A DNA stretch of 64,000 nucleotides from JAIFLN01 sp964475005 (GTDB lineage: Bacteria; Spirochaetota; Spirochaetia; JABEVK01): the NCBI GenBank assembly GCA_964475005.1, contig CAYYUZ010000002.1:9854-73853 (forward strand), in the 5' to 3' direction. The position numbers and the translations under genes are program-made. Positions 50,117-59,528 of this stretch are shown here, in pieces (position 1 is the first letter of the stretch; the number at the start of each line of letters is the position of its first letter). The notes beneath the pieces were generated by a model. It saw nothing but the letters and a program-made list of their open reading frames with translations. It did no database searches and was not told where the DNA came from.

Positions 50117-52647
50117 TTTGACTTCTCCAAATAGAACTCTACCCGTCGGTTCTTCCAACGGTTTTCGAGGTCGGTGTTGGGGACTAGGGGGCGTAGAGCC
50201 CCGAAGCCTTGCACTGTAAAGCGCGCGTCATCGACACCCAGGAGAACCAACGCCATCTTGACTTCTTGGGCCCGATCCTGCGACAGAGGAAGCAGTTGGG
50301 TGGTCTGCTCCCATTCCGAGGTCTTGGCATCGGTCGAAAACTCGCTGACGGCGTACCCTTCCAGCCCGATCTTGTACCCCGGCAGACGGTTGAGAACCGA
50401 GGCCAACCTTTGCAACACGAAGACATTCTTAGACAACAGAGCTTGAGGCAATTTGAACACGTCCGAGCTGTAGCCGGAAAACTGAATCGAATTGATGACG
50501 ATTTTGTAGCGACCGTCGGCCAGCTTGTCGACAAGGATGTCGACCGTGACCACATCCTGCTTGCTCCCCTGCCGCCCGGCGGTGTCATCGACTTCAAAGA
50601 TCACCTCGTACTGTTCCCCGGACTCCACGTAGTCGCCAGAGTCTGACTTTCCATCCCAAACCACGTGAGCCGGCGGTGAACCGTTCCCCGAGAACAAACG
50701 GAAGCCCTTCCCGCGAGGATCCAGAATCTGGAGACTCCACGAAGCCAAAGGAGAGGCGCCCTCCTTGGCCTTGAGGTCGATGGTCAGAAACTGCGGTCCG
50801 TCGACATTCTTGGGGGCAAATACAAGCGAAGAAAGGTGAATGTCGGCGTTGGGTGCAGTGGTATCGAGGAACTTGGAGTCGACCGTCACGTCGGAAGAGG
50901 CCCTCGACACGGTGCCGTTGGCGTAGGTGACTTCCACCGCCACCCGATAGGCACCGTCGGGAACCGGGCGGGTGTCGGTACCCGAACCGTCCCAGTCCCA
51001 AAAGGTCAGAAGCGATTCGGCCTGGCGGTTGGCGACGACCGTGCCATTCGAACCTGTCACTTTGTAGACGGTCTTGTCGATGGAATCCGCCACACTCAAA
51101 ACCGGCGTAACGCGAACGATTCCCGCCTGACCTCGATTGGGAACAACCACGGTGCGCGAAAGGTCCAGCCCGACCTTCATGGGCCGGTTGTCTTTACGCA
51201 CCGAGATACGGGTGAATCCCAGAACGCCCGCGCGGTTCTTCGCCGACGCCTGCAGAACGAGGGTTCCGTCCGGCAGTGGTTTTCCCTGTTCATCGAGTCC
51301 CTGAAACTCGACCGAACCGTTGCCAGAATCGCCCAAATCGTAGTGCCTGAGTAGTTGGCCCTTGGTCGTCAGAACGTCAAGACCCCAGGGAATTCCCGGT
51401 TCACCTTTCAGATCCACCGTGATTCCGGCGCGGCCCGTCCCGCCAAACACCATCGCCGACGCAGAAAGAACCGCTTGGGGCGGGGTCAGGACGAGGTCAA
51501 ACGAGAATGGGTTCGAAACCCCCGTGTTGCCGTTGTCGTAGGAAATAGTCAAGGTCGCGGCGTAGTGCCCCTCTGGGAGAGGCAGACCCGAGGTCGTGTT
51601 CCCAGCAAACTCGATCTCCTTGGGGACGGGGGCCGGACCCGAGCGGGTCCATCGGGCGAGGGTCGGATTGGTGGCGTCAGACACCGTGACGCGCCACTGG
51701 GTCAGCCCCTCCTGAATTTCCACCTCGGGTTTGAAGAGGATCGAGGTCGGCGCGCCAACGGCCTTCGGAGAAAACTGGGTTGTCTCTGAGCTCAACACGG
51801 GAATCCCCGACCGTTCACTCACCGTCAGAGCCTGAGTCAGAGTGGTTGAGGCCGAAGCCCCTGCCCGGTTGCGTCCCGTGAGGGAGTAGAAATAAACCCC
51901 ATCGGGAACCACGGTACCGGAGTCGTCCCGCCCGTCCCAGGAGAAAGGCGGCGGCGCCAAGTCATCCGCCACTGACTCGCTCGTATTCTCCCAGAGGTAG
52001 GTTCGAACTATCCTTCCTGCTGAGTCAATGAAACGTCCTTCCCAGTGGCTCTCGTGACTCCCCGACTGTTCAATCGATACGGTAGGCCGGTTCCCCAAGG
52101 GAGCAAAGATCGGCTGTGCAACGCGGATGAAATAGACGGCAACCTTGGCGTTCTTGATGGTGGCGTTGAAGGGAGGAGTTTGCGCCCGCCCGCCCGCGCT
52201 GTCGACGACGGTAATCTGATACGTGTAGTTTCCATCGGGAACGAACATCCCGTCTTGGGGATTCTTAGCACCGTGGTAGCGCCCGTCCCAGGTCAGTTCC
52301 TTCGGGATTTCGACCTGAGGACGAGGGCCGAGGTTGAACAAATCGCCAAAGAACCCTCGGCTGCGAGTCTCCAGCCGGGACTCCTCGGAAACCAGGTGGC
52401 CCGAGGAGTCGAAAACGGAAAAGGTCCACGATTTGATGACCTGCCCCTTGGCCGTGAACGTCAGCGACGAGAAGGGCAGGACAAGGGTCTGATTCTTGGC
52501 CGTCGGATCTTGAGGAGCCAGGTACTGGCGCGGTTGGGCATCCATCTGAATGACGGGAGCGGCCTCAGCCTGCCCACTGGCCCAAAGAGACGGACTCCCC
52601 ATTCCGAGAAAGGTCAAAACCAAACCAAAAAGCAGGCGGCCAAACAT
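50113..52647 (-). CDS. Envelope protein with FlgD-type Ig-like repeats and a C-terminal OmpA domain
   Basis: 844 residues from the ATG at 52647 (GGGG 6 bases upstream). A signal peptide (LLFGLVLTFLGMGSPSLWASG) leads into at least five repeats of the FlgD Ig-like type, recognised by WDGRDDSGTVVPDG, DEQGKPLPDGTLVL, WDGSGTDTRPVPDGAYRV and WDGKSDSGDYVESG. The last 130 residues form an OmpA/MotB peptidoglycan-binding domain ending LENRWKNRRVEFYLEK, with the NRRVEF arginine that binds diaminopimelate. It likely bridges the outer envelope and cell wall. The architecture is known from spirochaetes. First gene of a three-gene operon. Confidence 0.88.
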   Translation of the reverse strand: MFGRLLFGLVLTFLGMGSPSLWASGQAEAAPVIQMDAQPRQYLAPQDPTAKNQTLVLPFSSLTFTAKGQVIKSWTFSVFDSSGHLVSEESRLETRSRGFFGDLFNLGPRPQVEIPKELTWDGRYHGAKNPQDGMFVPDGNYTYQITVVDSAGGRAQTPPFNATIKNAKVAVYFIRVAQPIFAPLGNRPTVSIEQSGSHESHWEGRFIDSAGRIVRTYLWENTSESVADDLAPPPFSWDGRDDSGTVVPDGVYFYSLTGRNRAGASASTTLTQALTVSERSGIPVLSSETTQFSPKAVGAPTSILFKPEVEIQEGLTQWRVTVSDATNPTLARWTRSGPAPVPKEIEFAGNTTSGLPLPEGHYAATLTISYDNGNTGVSNPFSFDLVLTPPQAVLSASAMVFGGTGRAGITVDLKGEPGIPWGLDVLTTKGQLLRHYDLGDSGNGSVEFQGLDEQGKPLPDGTLVLQASAKNRAGVLGFTRISVRKDNRPMKVGLDLSRTVVVPNRGQAGIVRVTPVLSVADSIDKTVYKVTGSNGTVVANRQAESLLTFWDWDGSGTDTRPVPDGAYRVAVEVTYANGTVSRASSDVTVDSKFLDTTAPNADIHLSSLVFAPKNVDGPQFLTIDLKAKEGASPLASWSLQILDPRGKGFRLFSGNGSPPAHVVWDGKSDSGDYVESGEQYEVIFEVDDTAGRQGSKQDVVTVDILVDKLADGRYKIVINSIQFSGYSSDVFKLPQALLSKNVFVLQRLASVLNRLPGYKIGLEGYAVSEFSTDAKTSEWEQTTQLLPLSQDRAQEVKMALVLLGVDDARFTVQGFGALRPLVPNTDLENRWKNRRVEFYLEKSK

Positions 52648-52716
52648 CACAACCCCTTGGTATTCCTTAGCAACTAGGCTAAGCTTTTTATTAAGCGAGT
52701 TTCGAGATTGAATATT

Positions 52717-52745
52717 ATTATCAGGCATTTTTTTTAATGAGTCAA
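52717..52745 (-). promoter_or_regulatory. Promoter of the OmpA-domain operon
   Basis: Minus strand: TTGACT (52745-52740), 17-base spacer, GATAAT (52722-52717). The leader to the ATG at 52647 is about 60 bases. Confidence 0.62.
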
Positions 52746-52751
52746 TTGACT
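52740..52751. repeat. Perfect 12-bp palindrome formed by two abutting -35 boxes
   Basis: AGTCAATTGACT. Each half is the TTGACT -35 box of a promoter in opposite direction, so two RNA polymerases or a shared regulator must compete for this site. Confidence 0.75.
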
Positions 52752-52773
52752 TTTGAATTAATGTTGATATGAT
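52746..52773 (+). promoter_or_regulatory. Promoter of the OmpR-type two-component operon
   Basis: TTGACT (52746-52751), 16-base spacer, TATGAT (52768-52773). The leader of about 20 bases holds the GAGGTGA ribosome site before the ATG at 52799. Confidence 0.62.
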
Positions 52774-52798
52774 GAGTTCGAGCAAAGCCGAGGTGACC

Positions 52799-53491
52799 AT
52801 GAAACTGCTCTTCGTGGATGACGAGCCGAGGATTCAAGAAATCGTCAGGAACGGACTGGCGCAGGATGGGTTCGAGGTCGAGACCTTCTCAACGGCCGAA
52901 GAGGTCATGAGTGTCCTTCAAAACTCTCGCCCGTCCTACGACGCCTTCCTGCTGGACATTGTTCTTCCCGGACTCAGCGGCTTGGAACTCTGTCGATGGC
53001 TGAGAGAGACAGGGCATAAACAGGCCATCGTTATGTTGACGGCCAAGGGCCAGGTCGACGACAAGGTCGCCGGGCTCGACGCCGGTGCCGACGACTACCT
53101 GGCCAAACCGTTCGAGGTCGCAGAACTTCAAGCCCGATTCCGCGCTCTGTACCGGAAGATGCACGGGTATCCCAGGCCACCCTTGGTCGTGGGCGATCTG
53201 GTGATGGACCCCAATACCCAAAGGGTAACTCGGGGCGGCGTTGAACTCGGGCTGCCAAAAAAGGAAAAGGCGCTCCTTGAGTTCTTGATGAAAAATTCAA
53301 ACCGGGTCGTCACCCGATCCATGATCGCCAACGCCCTTTGGGACGAAGGTAGCGGACTCTATACAAATGTCATCGACGTCTTTATTGCCTACCTGAGAAA
53401 GAGGATAGACACTCCTTCCCGGCCCCGTCTGCTGCACACGGTTCGGGGCAAAGGATTCCGCCTTTCGATCAATCCCCTGTCGGACGAGTGA
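52799..53491 (+). CDS. OmpR/PhoB-family response regulator
   Basis: 230 residues from the ATG at 52799 (GAGG 5-6 bases upstream). Receiver domain with acidic pair in FVDDEP, phosphoacceptor Asp53 in LLDIVLPG and conserved Lys in LAKPFE. The C-terminal winged helix is of the OmpR type (LGLPKKEKALLEFLMKN and TNVIDVFIAYLRKRID). The kinase gene follows after one base. Divergent from the OmpA-domain operon through back-to-back promoters, it is the natural candidate to control that operon. Confidence 0.94.
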   Translation: MKLLFVDDEPRIQEIVRNGLAQDGFEVETFSTAEEVMSVLQNSRPSYDAFLLDIVLPGLSGLELCRWLRETGHKQAIVMLTAKGQVDDKVAGLDAGADDYLAKPFEVAELQARFRALYRKMHGYPRPPLVVGDLVMDPNTQRVTRGGVELGLPKKEKALLEFLMKNSNRVVTRSMIANALWDEGSGLYTNVIDVFIAYLRKRIDTPSRPRLLHTVRGKGFRLSINPLSDE

Positions 53492-53492
53492 A

Positions 53493-55004
53493 GTGGGCGT
53501 CCCCCTTTCCGTCAAGCAGAAGATTCTGCTTTCCCTCTGGGTGATCACTCTGTTACTGCTGCTGCTTGTCGGTTCGGTGGCTTCGGTCTGGTTCATTCGG
53601 GACCAAGCCGGCAGGATCGATGCGTTTCTGACCAGGGAGATTCGAAGCACGCAAGATAGCCTCAGTGTCTATTTTGCCGCCAATAGCGGCGAGAGTCCTG
53701 TGGCCGATTCGGTGTCGACGGTTGAGTTTCGGGCGTTTCTCGACAAGTACCTGCGGGAGAGGCTGAACAATCCCTCGCCATACAAGACGACTCTGGGAAT
53801 CTTCGACCCCAGGGGCGCCCGAATCCAGGTGTCGAACTTGGCGCTCGATCTCGATATTCCCGGAGTTGGAGTGGAGAACAGTCTTCAACTGATCACGGCC
53901 AACCAGGACACGCCCTACCGGGTCGCGGTGCTTCCCGTTTTGCACAACGGCCAGCCCCTGGGGACGGTCAGGCTGGCCTGTCTGACGGTCACCCTGAGCG
54001 AAGTCTGGGGAAGTTTCATTCTAAGCCTGTCGATAGTCTTCGGTCTTGTCTTTTTGGCGTTTGGCCTATTGGGGACACTGCTGATCAACTGGGCCATGCG
54101 TCCGGTCCGGCGTTTGAGCCTCTCGGCCCAGAAAATTTCGGAATCGCAGCTGAACTTGCGCCTCACCGTTCCTCCAGGGAGAGACGAGGTCTCACAGATG
54201 GCCTCGACGCTGAACACCCTCCTGGCCAAGCTGGAGCAGGATTTTCAGTTTGAGGAGGCGCTGGTGGGCCAACTGAGCCATGAACTGAGGACTCCCCTCA
54301 CCGTCCTGCGCGGTCGCAATGAGATCACCTTGGCGCATCTTCCTGTGTCGATGGCAACCGTGCAGTCCCTGCTTGAGGACAACCTCGCCGACATCGACCA
54401 CATCGTCTATCTGCTCAACACGCTGCTCCGTCTAGCCAGACTCGACAGCGGATACGACCGCCCTCCCATGACTGCCTGCGATCTGAAAACCCTTTTGGCC
54501 GAGCTCATCGAAGAGCTTGAACCACTGTGGGACGCAAAGGAGCTCACTTTTGAATATCAGTTGCCGCAAGGGGCTACCTCGTTGTCGCGCTGCCCCCCGC
54601 TGGCTTGTCTGGGAAACAGCGTCCTTCTCCACCAGGTCTTTCTGAACATCCTCACGAACGCGTTCAAATACGCGCCGAAGGCGAGTCCCCTCCATCTTTC
54701 CCTTGAAGAGGCAGGAACCAACGACGCCCCGCTGTGGCGGCTGGTGTTCCGCAATTCCGGCCCGGCCATTCCCGAAGAGTCGCTTGAGTTGATCTTTAAG
54801 CGGTTCTACCGGGTCGAAGCTCAGGACCCTGACCGAGTGGAGAAGGCCAGCGGTCTCGGGCAAAAGGGGTTCGGCCTCGGCCTCAGCTTGGCCCGAGCCA
54901 TGCTGAACCTCCAAGAGGGCCAAATTCGGGCGTTCAACCCCCCTCAGGGCGGCGCCGCTTTCGAGCTTCTCATCCGCCGTCTGCCTGCAGTCCTCCAACC
55001 GTGA
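53493..55004 (+). CDS. Sensor histidine kinase of the OmpR-type pair
   Basis: 503 residues from the GTG at 53493, one base after the regulator stop. Membrane helices near residues 12-32 and 178-200 enclose a periplasmic sensor of about 145 residues. HAMP, then the dimerisation domain with LSHELRTPLT, phosphorylated His about 263, and a HATPase_c domain with N box HQVFLNILTNAFKYAP and G box GFGLGLSLARAML. The sensed signal is unknown; the envelope operon next door suggests cell-envelope stress or wall state. Confidence 0.93.
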   Translation: MGVPLSVKQKILLSLWVITLLLLLLVGSVASVWFIRDQAGRIDAFLTREIRSTQDSLSVYFAANSGESPVADSVSTVEFRAFLDKYLRERLNNPSPYKTTLGIFDPRGARIQVSNLALDLDIPGVGVENSLQLITANQDTPYRVAVLPVLHNGQPLGTVRLACLTVTLSEVWGSFILSLSIVFGLVFLAFGLLGTLLINWAMRPVRRLSLSAQKISESQLNLRLTVPPGRDEVSQMASTLNTLLAKLEQDFQFEEALVGQLSHELRTPLTVLRGRNEITLAHLPVSMATVQSLLEDNLADIDHIVYLLNTLLRLARLDSGYDRPPMTACDLKTLLAELIEELEPLWDAKELTFEYQLPQGATSLSRCPPLACLGNSVLLHQVFLNILTNAFKYAPKASPLHLSLEEAGTNDAPLWRLVFRNSGPAIPEESLELIFKRFYRVEAQDPDRVEKASGLGQKGFGLGLSLARAMLNLQEGQIRAFNPPQGGAAFELLIRRLPAVLQP

Positions 55005-55079
55005 GAAGACCTCACGAGAAAGGCAAACTCCGCCGACACTAAAAGAGGCAAGTAACGACAAGAAATCGGCGAGGTCTGT

Positions 55080-55367
55080 ATGAATTTGGCGCTATTCGAA
55101 ACGCTCCCGGCTCAAACCTTTCTGGGGGACTTTCCCCCCCACCGCGATCCGCTTTCCGCGGCGATGGTCAGGGAAGGGTTGGCAGAGGAGTTTCCTGAGT
55201 TTAGTGAGCTGGAACTGTTCCTTGAGGTGAACTGCCATTGGGTCGTTCTTCAAAACGAACGCGAGACGCCAGTTTCGGCCACCGAGGCCGTGCTGGATTT
55301 TGGTTCCCGTTTTGCGGGAACCGCCAATAGCCGCTTCCATTTTCAGCTGGGAAAACGACGACTTTAG
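55080..55367 (+). CDS. Small hypothetical protein, 95 residues
   Basis: Not recognised. GAGG lies 5 bases before the ATG at 55080. It follows the kinase gene by 75 bases and is convergent with a chemoreceptor gene 22 bases away. Composition is acidic and aromatic-rich with no signal peptide or membrane segment. A real gene is plausible because it has a ribosome site and fills an otherwise empty gap, but support is modest. Confidence 0.4.
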   Translation: MNLALFETLPAQTFLGDFPPHRDPLSAAMVREGLAEEFPEFSELELFLEVNCHWVVLQNERETPVSATEAVLDFGSRFAGTANSRFHFQLGKRRL

Positions 55368-55389
55368 CCTGACGATTTGATCCTTCCGC

Positions 55390-57189
55390 CTACAGCGTGA
55401 ACTTCGTTATGACGGCGCTCAACGCGCTGATCTGGTCGCTGTTGAGGTGACCCACCACTTCCAGAAGCTCGCTGGCTTTCCGTATGCCGTTGGTCGCGTC
55501 CTCGATTTCGTGCATCGACGCGTTCAGCTCTTCGCTGACAGCCGCCAAGTTGTGCATCTCCGTCCGGATCGATTGGCTGCCTGACGTCACTTCGGCGGCG
55601 TTGTCCTTGACGTGGGTGGTGATCGTGTTGATTTCACCGATGGCTTCGAGAATCTGCATCGACCCCGACTTCTGTTCCTGCATGGCGTTCTTGATTTCGA
55701 GTTCGTAGCGGTTGAGGACGGCGATTTCGTCGATGACGAGTTGGAAAGCCCTCTGGGACTCGTCGGTTGCCGAGGCCACGGTGACAATTTCCGCAAGGAT
55801 GGCGTTGATGTCACGGCCGATCTCCACGGACTCTTTGGCCGAGGATTCGGCCAGTTTGCGGATTTCATCGGCAACAACGGCAAATCCCCTGCCCGCGGAC
55901 CCGGCGTGAGCGGCTTCGATGGCGGCGTTCATGGCCAACAGGTTGGTTTGAGCCGAAATTGTCTTGATCATCGCGTTAGTTTCCAGGAGCTTGCGGCTCT
56001 GCTCACCCACGACTTTGACCCGTTCGCCGACCACCCCCAATTTGGCTTTGCCGACGTCAGAAGCGTCGATGAGCTTGGTGAACTCTTCACCCATGAGTTC
56101 CACGTTCTTCGAGACCGATTGGATATTGGAGGTCATTTCTTCGATAGACGCCGACGACTGGATGACCGAAGTTGCCTGGGAATTGATGTCTTGCTGCAAC
56201 CCTTCGACGTTGCGGACGATCTGGTTAATCGTGGCCGCCGTTTCGGTCACGCTGGCGGCCTGATTCTGAACTCGTGCGTTCACGCTTTCCACACTCTTTC
56301 CGATCGTGTCGACCGCCGTGCCAGCGTCTTCGATCGCTCTGGCGAGTTGAGATCCGACTCGTTCCAGCGCGTGGGAGCTCCCCTCAACGTGCCGGATCGA
56401 CTCCACGAGATCGCTCTGCATGTGATCAAGACCGCGCAACAGGGCTCCAAACTCGTCCTTGGGTGTCAGGAGCTTCGCCTCGACCCTGAAGGCCAAGTTC
56501 CCTTCGACGATGGCGTTGGCAAGGGTCAGCGCGTGTTTGAGGGGCATTTTGATCATACGGACGATGAGGAGCCCGACCAGCACAGCCAGAAGCACCGAGA
56601 CAAGGCTCGTTGCGATCAGCACGTAAACAACGAACTCAGCTTCCTTGTTTTGATCGGTGCTCGTCGTTCCAGCTTGAAACTTTTGACTCTTGTCGAGGGT
56701 CTTGAACGACTCCATGATCTGGTCAAAGGCCACGTCAACCTGCGCAAACATCACCTGCTGGGCTTCTTTCCTCTTATTCTCCTTGACCAGCTTCACGACC
56801 TGAGCAGCGTTTTCATCCATGGCTTTGGCGTCGGTGAGAATTTTCTGAACGACGCCATTTTGACTTTCATTCTTGTTGGTGCTGGCAAAATTGGTCAGGG
56901 TAGAATTGAAGACCTCAGCGTCACTGGCCAACTCCTCGTCGAGCCCGCCAAACTTCGAAGTGTCGAGCTCGGCCAAGTACTCGTAGAGGAGACGCTGGTA
57001 GTCCAGCTGCGCCTGCTGCGCCGAGTCGACAGAAAGGATTCCATAGACGGAGTCTTGAACCAAGTTTTTCTCAGATTCCACGGCCCTCAGCAAACTGGCG
57101 ATACCGACAAGAGAAACAAAAACCACAAGAACTACGAAGACCGCAAAGGCGGCCCCGAGTTTCAACCCCACCGAGAAATTCCTGAACAT
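55390..57189 (-). CDS. Methyl-accepting chemotaxis protein with helical-bundle sensor
   Basis: 599 residues from the ATG at 57189 (GGGGGA upstream). Membrane helices at about residues 10-32 and 185-208. The periplasmic part between them is helical with hallmarks of a four-helix-bundle sensor (DSVYGILSVDSAQQAQLDYQ). A HAMP domain follows, then the signalling domain with tip SAQTNLLAMNAAIEAAHAGS. No C-terminal tethering pentapeptide. Signal unknown. Its 3' end faces the 95-residue gene. Confidence 0.93.
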   Translation of the reverse strand: MFRNFSVGLKLGAAFAVFVVLVVFVSLVGIASLLRAVESEKNLVQDSVYGILSVDSAQQAQLDYQRLLYEYLAELDTSKFGGLDEELASDAEVFNSTLTNFASTNKNESQNGVVQKILTDAKAMDENAAQVVKLVKENKRKEAQQVMFAQVDVAFDQIMESFKTLDKSQKFQAGTTSTDQNKEAEFVVYVLIATSLVSVLLAVLVGLLIVRMIKMPLKHALTLANAIVEGNLAFRVEAKLLTPKDEFGALLRGLDHMQSDLVESIRHVEGSSHALERVGSQLARAIEDAGTAVDTIGKSVESVNARVQNQAASVTETAATINQIVRNVEGLQQDINSQATSVIQSSASIEEMTSNIQSVSKNVELMGEEFTKLIDASDVGKAKLGVVGERVKVVGEQSRKLLETNAMIKTISAQTNLLAMNAAIEAAHAGSAGRGFAVVADEIRKLAESSAKESVEIGRDINAILAEIVTVASATDESQRAFQLVIDEIAVLNRYELEIKNAMQEQKSGSMQILEAIGEINTITTHVKDNAAEVTSGSQSIRTEMHNLAAVSEELNASMHEIEDATNGIRKASELLEVVGHLNSDQISALSAVITKFTL

Positions 57190-57426
57190 CGATATCCCCC
57201 ACACAAAGACAAGTCTAAGGCAGGCCAGTCGAAAAGACGTCGAATATCAGAAGAACTGAACTCCGACGTTCCCAAAGAGCAGCATTAGGTTTGGCTGTCG
57301 TTATTTTCGCGGAAGAACGTGCCATGCCCGTCAAGGGACCGCGGACAGATCCTTCCAGTACGAGGGTACGACTTTCCCGATCACAGTTCCAGTTTTGGGC
57401 TATCCTATGATACAAAGGGACGCCCA

Positions 57427-58032
57427 ATGTACCATATCAAAGAGGATGCCCGATCTCTTCAGTCGGTGGAATGGTTGCTTGTCGCCTTGGGCGAACTGAT
57501 GAAAACCGCAGCTTTTTCCCAGATCAAAGTCGTGCAACTGGCGGCGAAGGCGGGTCTTTCCCGCTCCACCTTCTACAGGAACTTCGACGAAACCGAAGAC
57601 TTGCTACGGTACATGGTCGACAGGGACTTCTCTGACCTCTTCGCTGCTGTCCTGGGTTACTACAGGGAACAAACCGTCTCGGGAAAGGGGTTTCGAACGG
57701 CGTTTGTCGTTCCCTTCCTGCGATTTTGGGAATCGCGGTTTCGCACGGTGGAGCTGATTGTCCTGGCCGGCCGAGAATCCTTCCTCTTGGCGGCCTTCGG
57801 CCGACACGCGCGCAAGGTTCTGTCGCTCAGCGAAAACAGTAACTTTCTTTCAGACGAGGCCAAGGAATACTTTGTGGCGATGCGGTCCGGTGAGGCCATC
57901 GGTCTCCTGATCTACTGGGTCAGCCAAGGGAGAAGCCTCTCCCAAGAAACACTTTCGAACCTCGTGATTGCGCAAACTCTCGAGTCGTTCGACATGGATT
58001 TGAACCTGCGGCGCGAACCTGTCGACGACTAG
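57427..58032 (+). CDS. TetR/AcrR-family transcriptional regulator
   Basis: 201 residues from the ATG at 57427, after AAAGGGA and a TATGAT -10 box at 57406. N-terminal HTH VVQLAAKAGLSRSTFYRNF, then a helical ligand domain. It lies 47 bases upstream of an MFS efflux gene on the same strand and probably represses it together with itself, the usual TetR-pump arrangement. The 237 bases upstream (57190-57426) show no other gene. Confidence 0.88.
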   Translation: MYHIKEDARSLQSVEWLLVALGELMKTAAFSQIKVVQLAAKAGLSRSTFYRNFDETEDLLRYMVDRDFSDLFAAVLGYYREQTVSGKGFRTAFVVPFLRFWESRFRTVELIVLAGRESFLLAAFGRHARKVLSLSENSNFLSDEAKEYFVAMRSGEAIGLLIYWVSQGRSLSQETLSNLVIAQTLESFDMDLNLRREPVDD

Positions 58033-58079
58033 CTCAATTCTTAGTATTTTGGTCACATCAAATCCCCGGTAGGTAATCC

Positions 58080-59525
58080 TTGAGTCCCTCCCCCCTTGGG
58101 CTTCGCGGCCCCCGTGGCCCGATCCTTCTGGCCCTTATGGTTTCTTCGGGTTTGGCGGCCCTCGATGCATCCATTTTGGCTACCGCCATTCCGGCCATTG
58201 TTCTCGACCTTGGTGATTTCGCTCACTTCCCCTGGCTGTTTTCGATCTATCTCCTGGCGCAGGCGGTTTCCGTGCCGCTATACGCCAAGCTTTCCGACGT
58301 CTTGGGTCGCAAGCCCATCCTTCTTTTTGGAATTGGCCTCTTCCTGACCGCATCGGTATTGTGCGGTGTGGCTTGGTCGATGCCCCTATTGATTCTGGCT
58401 CGTGGCCTGCAGGGATTGGGAGCCGGCGCCATTCTCCCCATGACCATCACCATTGCAGGAGACATTTACACTGTCGAAGAACGCGCCAAGACACAGGGCT
58501 ACCTCGCCAGCGTGTGGGCCGTTTCTTCGGTGGTTGGTCCGACTCTGGGCGGTCTGTTTTGCCAGTACCTTTCCTGGCGCTGGGTGTTCTGGATCAACCT
58601 ACCTCTGGGGTTCGTGGCTGTAGCGCTGCTGTTGAAGAGCTTCCATGAAAAGGTGACCCACCGCGATCACAAGATCGACTTCCTGGGCATCGTCTTAATG
58701 ACCGTATCGCTGGGTTTGGTCATCCTAGGCATTCTTGAAGGGGGCCAGGCTTGGGCTTGGAGTTCCCCGATCAGTGTGGGGGCCTTGGTCGGAGGAACCG
58801 TTCTGTTCGGAATCTTCCTTTTCGTGGAACGACGCGCGGCAGAACCCGTTCTTCCCCTTTGGATCTTCACCAGGCGGCTGCTGGTGACCACCTCGATCGC
58901 CGCCTTCGGAATGGGAGCCATCCTTTTAGGCCTGACCTCGTACATTCCGACTTACCTCGTGAAAACGCTGGGTGCGACGCCCATCGTGGCGGGGCTGTCG
59001 ATTGCCGCCATCTTGGCCGGTTGGCCGCTTGCCGCGACGTTCTCTGGCCGTTTCTACCTGAAGATCGGTTTTCGGCGGACAGCGATCCTTGGCCTGGGAC
59101 TTGTCTCCGTTGCAGTCGGCGGCCTGACGCTTGTCGTCGGTACGCCCTCCTTGCTGGGAATTACGGTGTTCTGCTTCGTCGCGGGCATGGGCTTCGGGCT
59201 TTCCGCGACGCCGACCATGATCGCCGCACAAGCCAGTGTGGTCTGGCACGAACGCGGCGTTGTGACCGGCAATAATCAATTTGCACGGGCCGTTGGAAGC
59301 GCCGTAGGAGTCGCCATCTTTGGTGCCGTCGCCAACGCGGTCCTGCGCGCTTCGAGCGGAGGGGCCGAAGTCGCGGCTAACCTTATTCAGGCTACGGGGT
59401 GGGTCTTTTCTGTGGCTTTTGGGTTTGCTCTGCTGACTTGGCTGGCTGCGTGGGCGATGCCCAAGGATCCGCCGGTTGGGCCCGCTTCAGGCGCACCAAA
59501 CCCCGAACCGACTGCCGTCGAGTAG
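58080..59525 (+). CDS. DHA2-family 14-TM MFS multidrug efflux transporter
   Basis: 481 residues, TTG start at 58080 with GGTAGG upstream. About 14 predicted helices; LDASILATAIPAIVLDL in helix 1, YAKLSDVLGRKPILL (motif A) and GPTLGGLFCQYLSWRWVF (motif C, antiporter). Proton-driven export of drugs or metabolites. It follows a TetR gene by 47 bases. Its stop is 3 bases from the convergent chemoreceptor stop. A second DHA2 pump lies at 14.4 kb but has another regulator context. Confidence 0.9.
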   Translation: MSPSPLGLRGPRGPILLALMVSSGLAALDASILATAIPAIVLDLGDFAHFPWLFSIYLLAQAVSVPLYAKLSDVLGRKPILLFGIGLFLTASVLCGVAWSMPLLILARGLQGLGAGAILPMTITIAGDIYTVEERAKTQGYLASVWAVSSVVGPTLGGLFCQYLSWRWVFWINLPLGFVAVALLLKSFHEKVTHRDHKIDFLGIVLMTVSLGLVILGILEGGQAWAWSSPISVGALVGGTVLFGIFLFVERRAAEPVLPLWIFTRRLLVTTSIAAFGMGAILLGLTSYIPTYLVKTLGATPIVAGLSIAAILAGWPLAATFSGRFYLKIGFRRTAILGLGLVSVAVGGLTLVVGTPSLLGITVFCFVAGMGFGLSATPTMIAAQASVVWHERGVVTGNNQFARAVGSAVGVAIFGAVANAVLRASSGGAEVAANLIQATGWVFSVAFGFALLTWLAAWAMPKDPPVGPASGAPNPEPTAVE

Positions 59526-59528
59526 CGA

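Noticed and set aside
55612..57288. A 558-codon plus-strand frame opposite the chemoreceptor at 55.4-57.2 kb
   Set aside because: The opposite strand encodes a full chemoreceptor with a perfect signalling tip; the antisense product has no recognisable domain.
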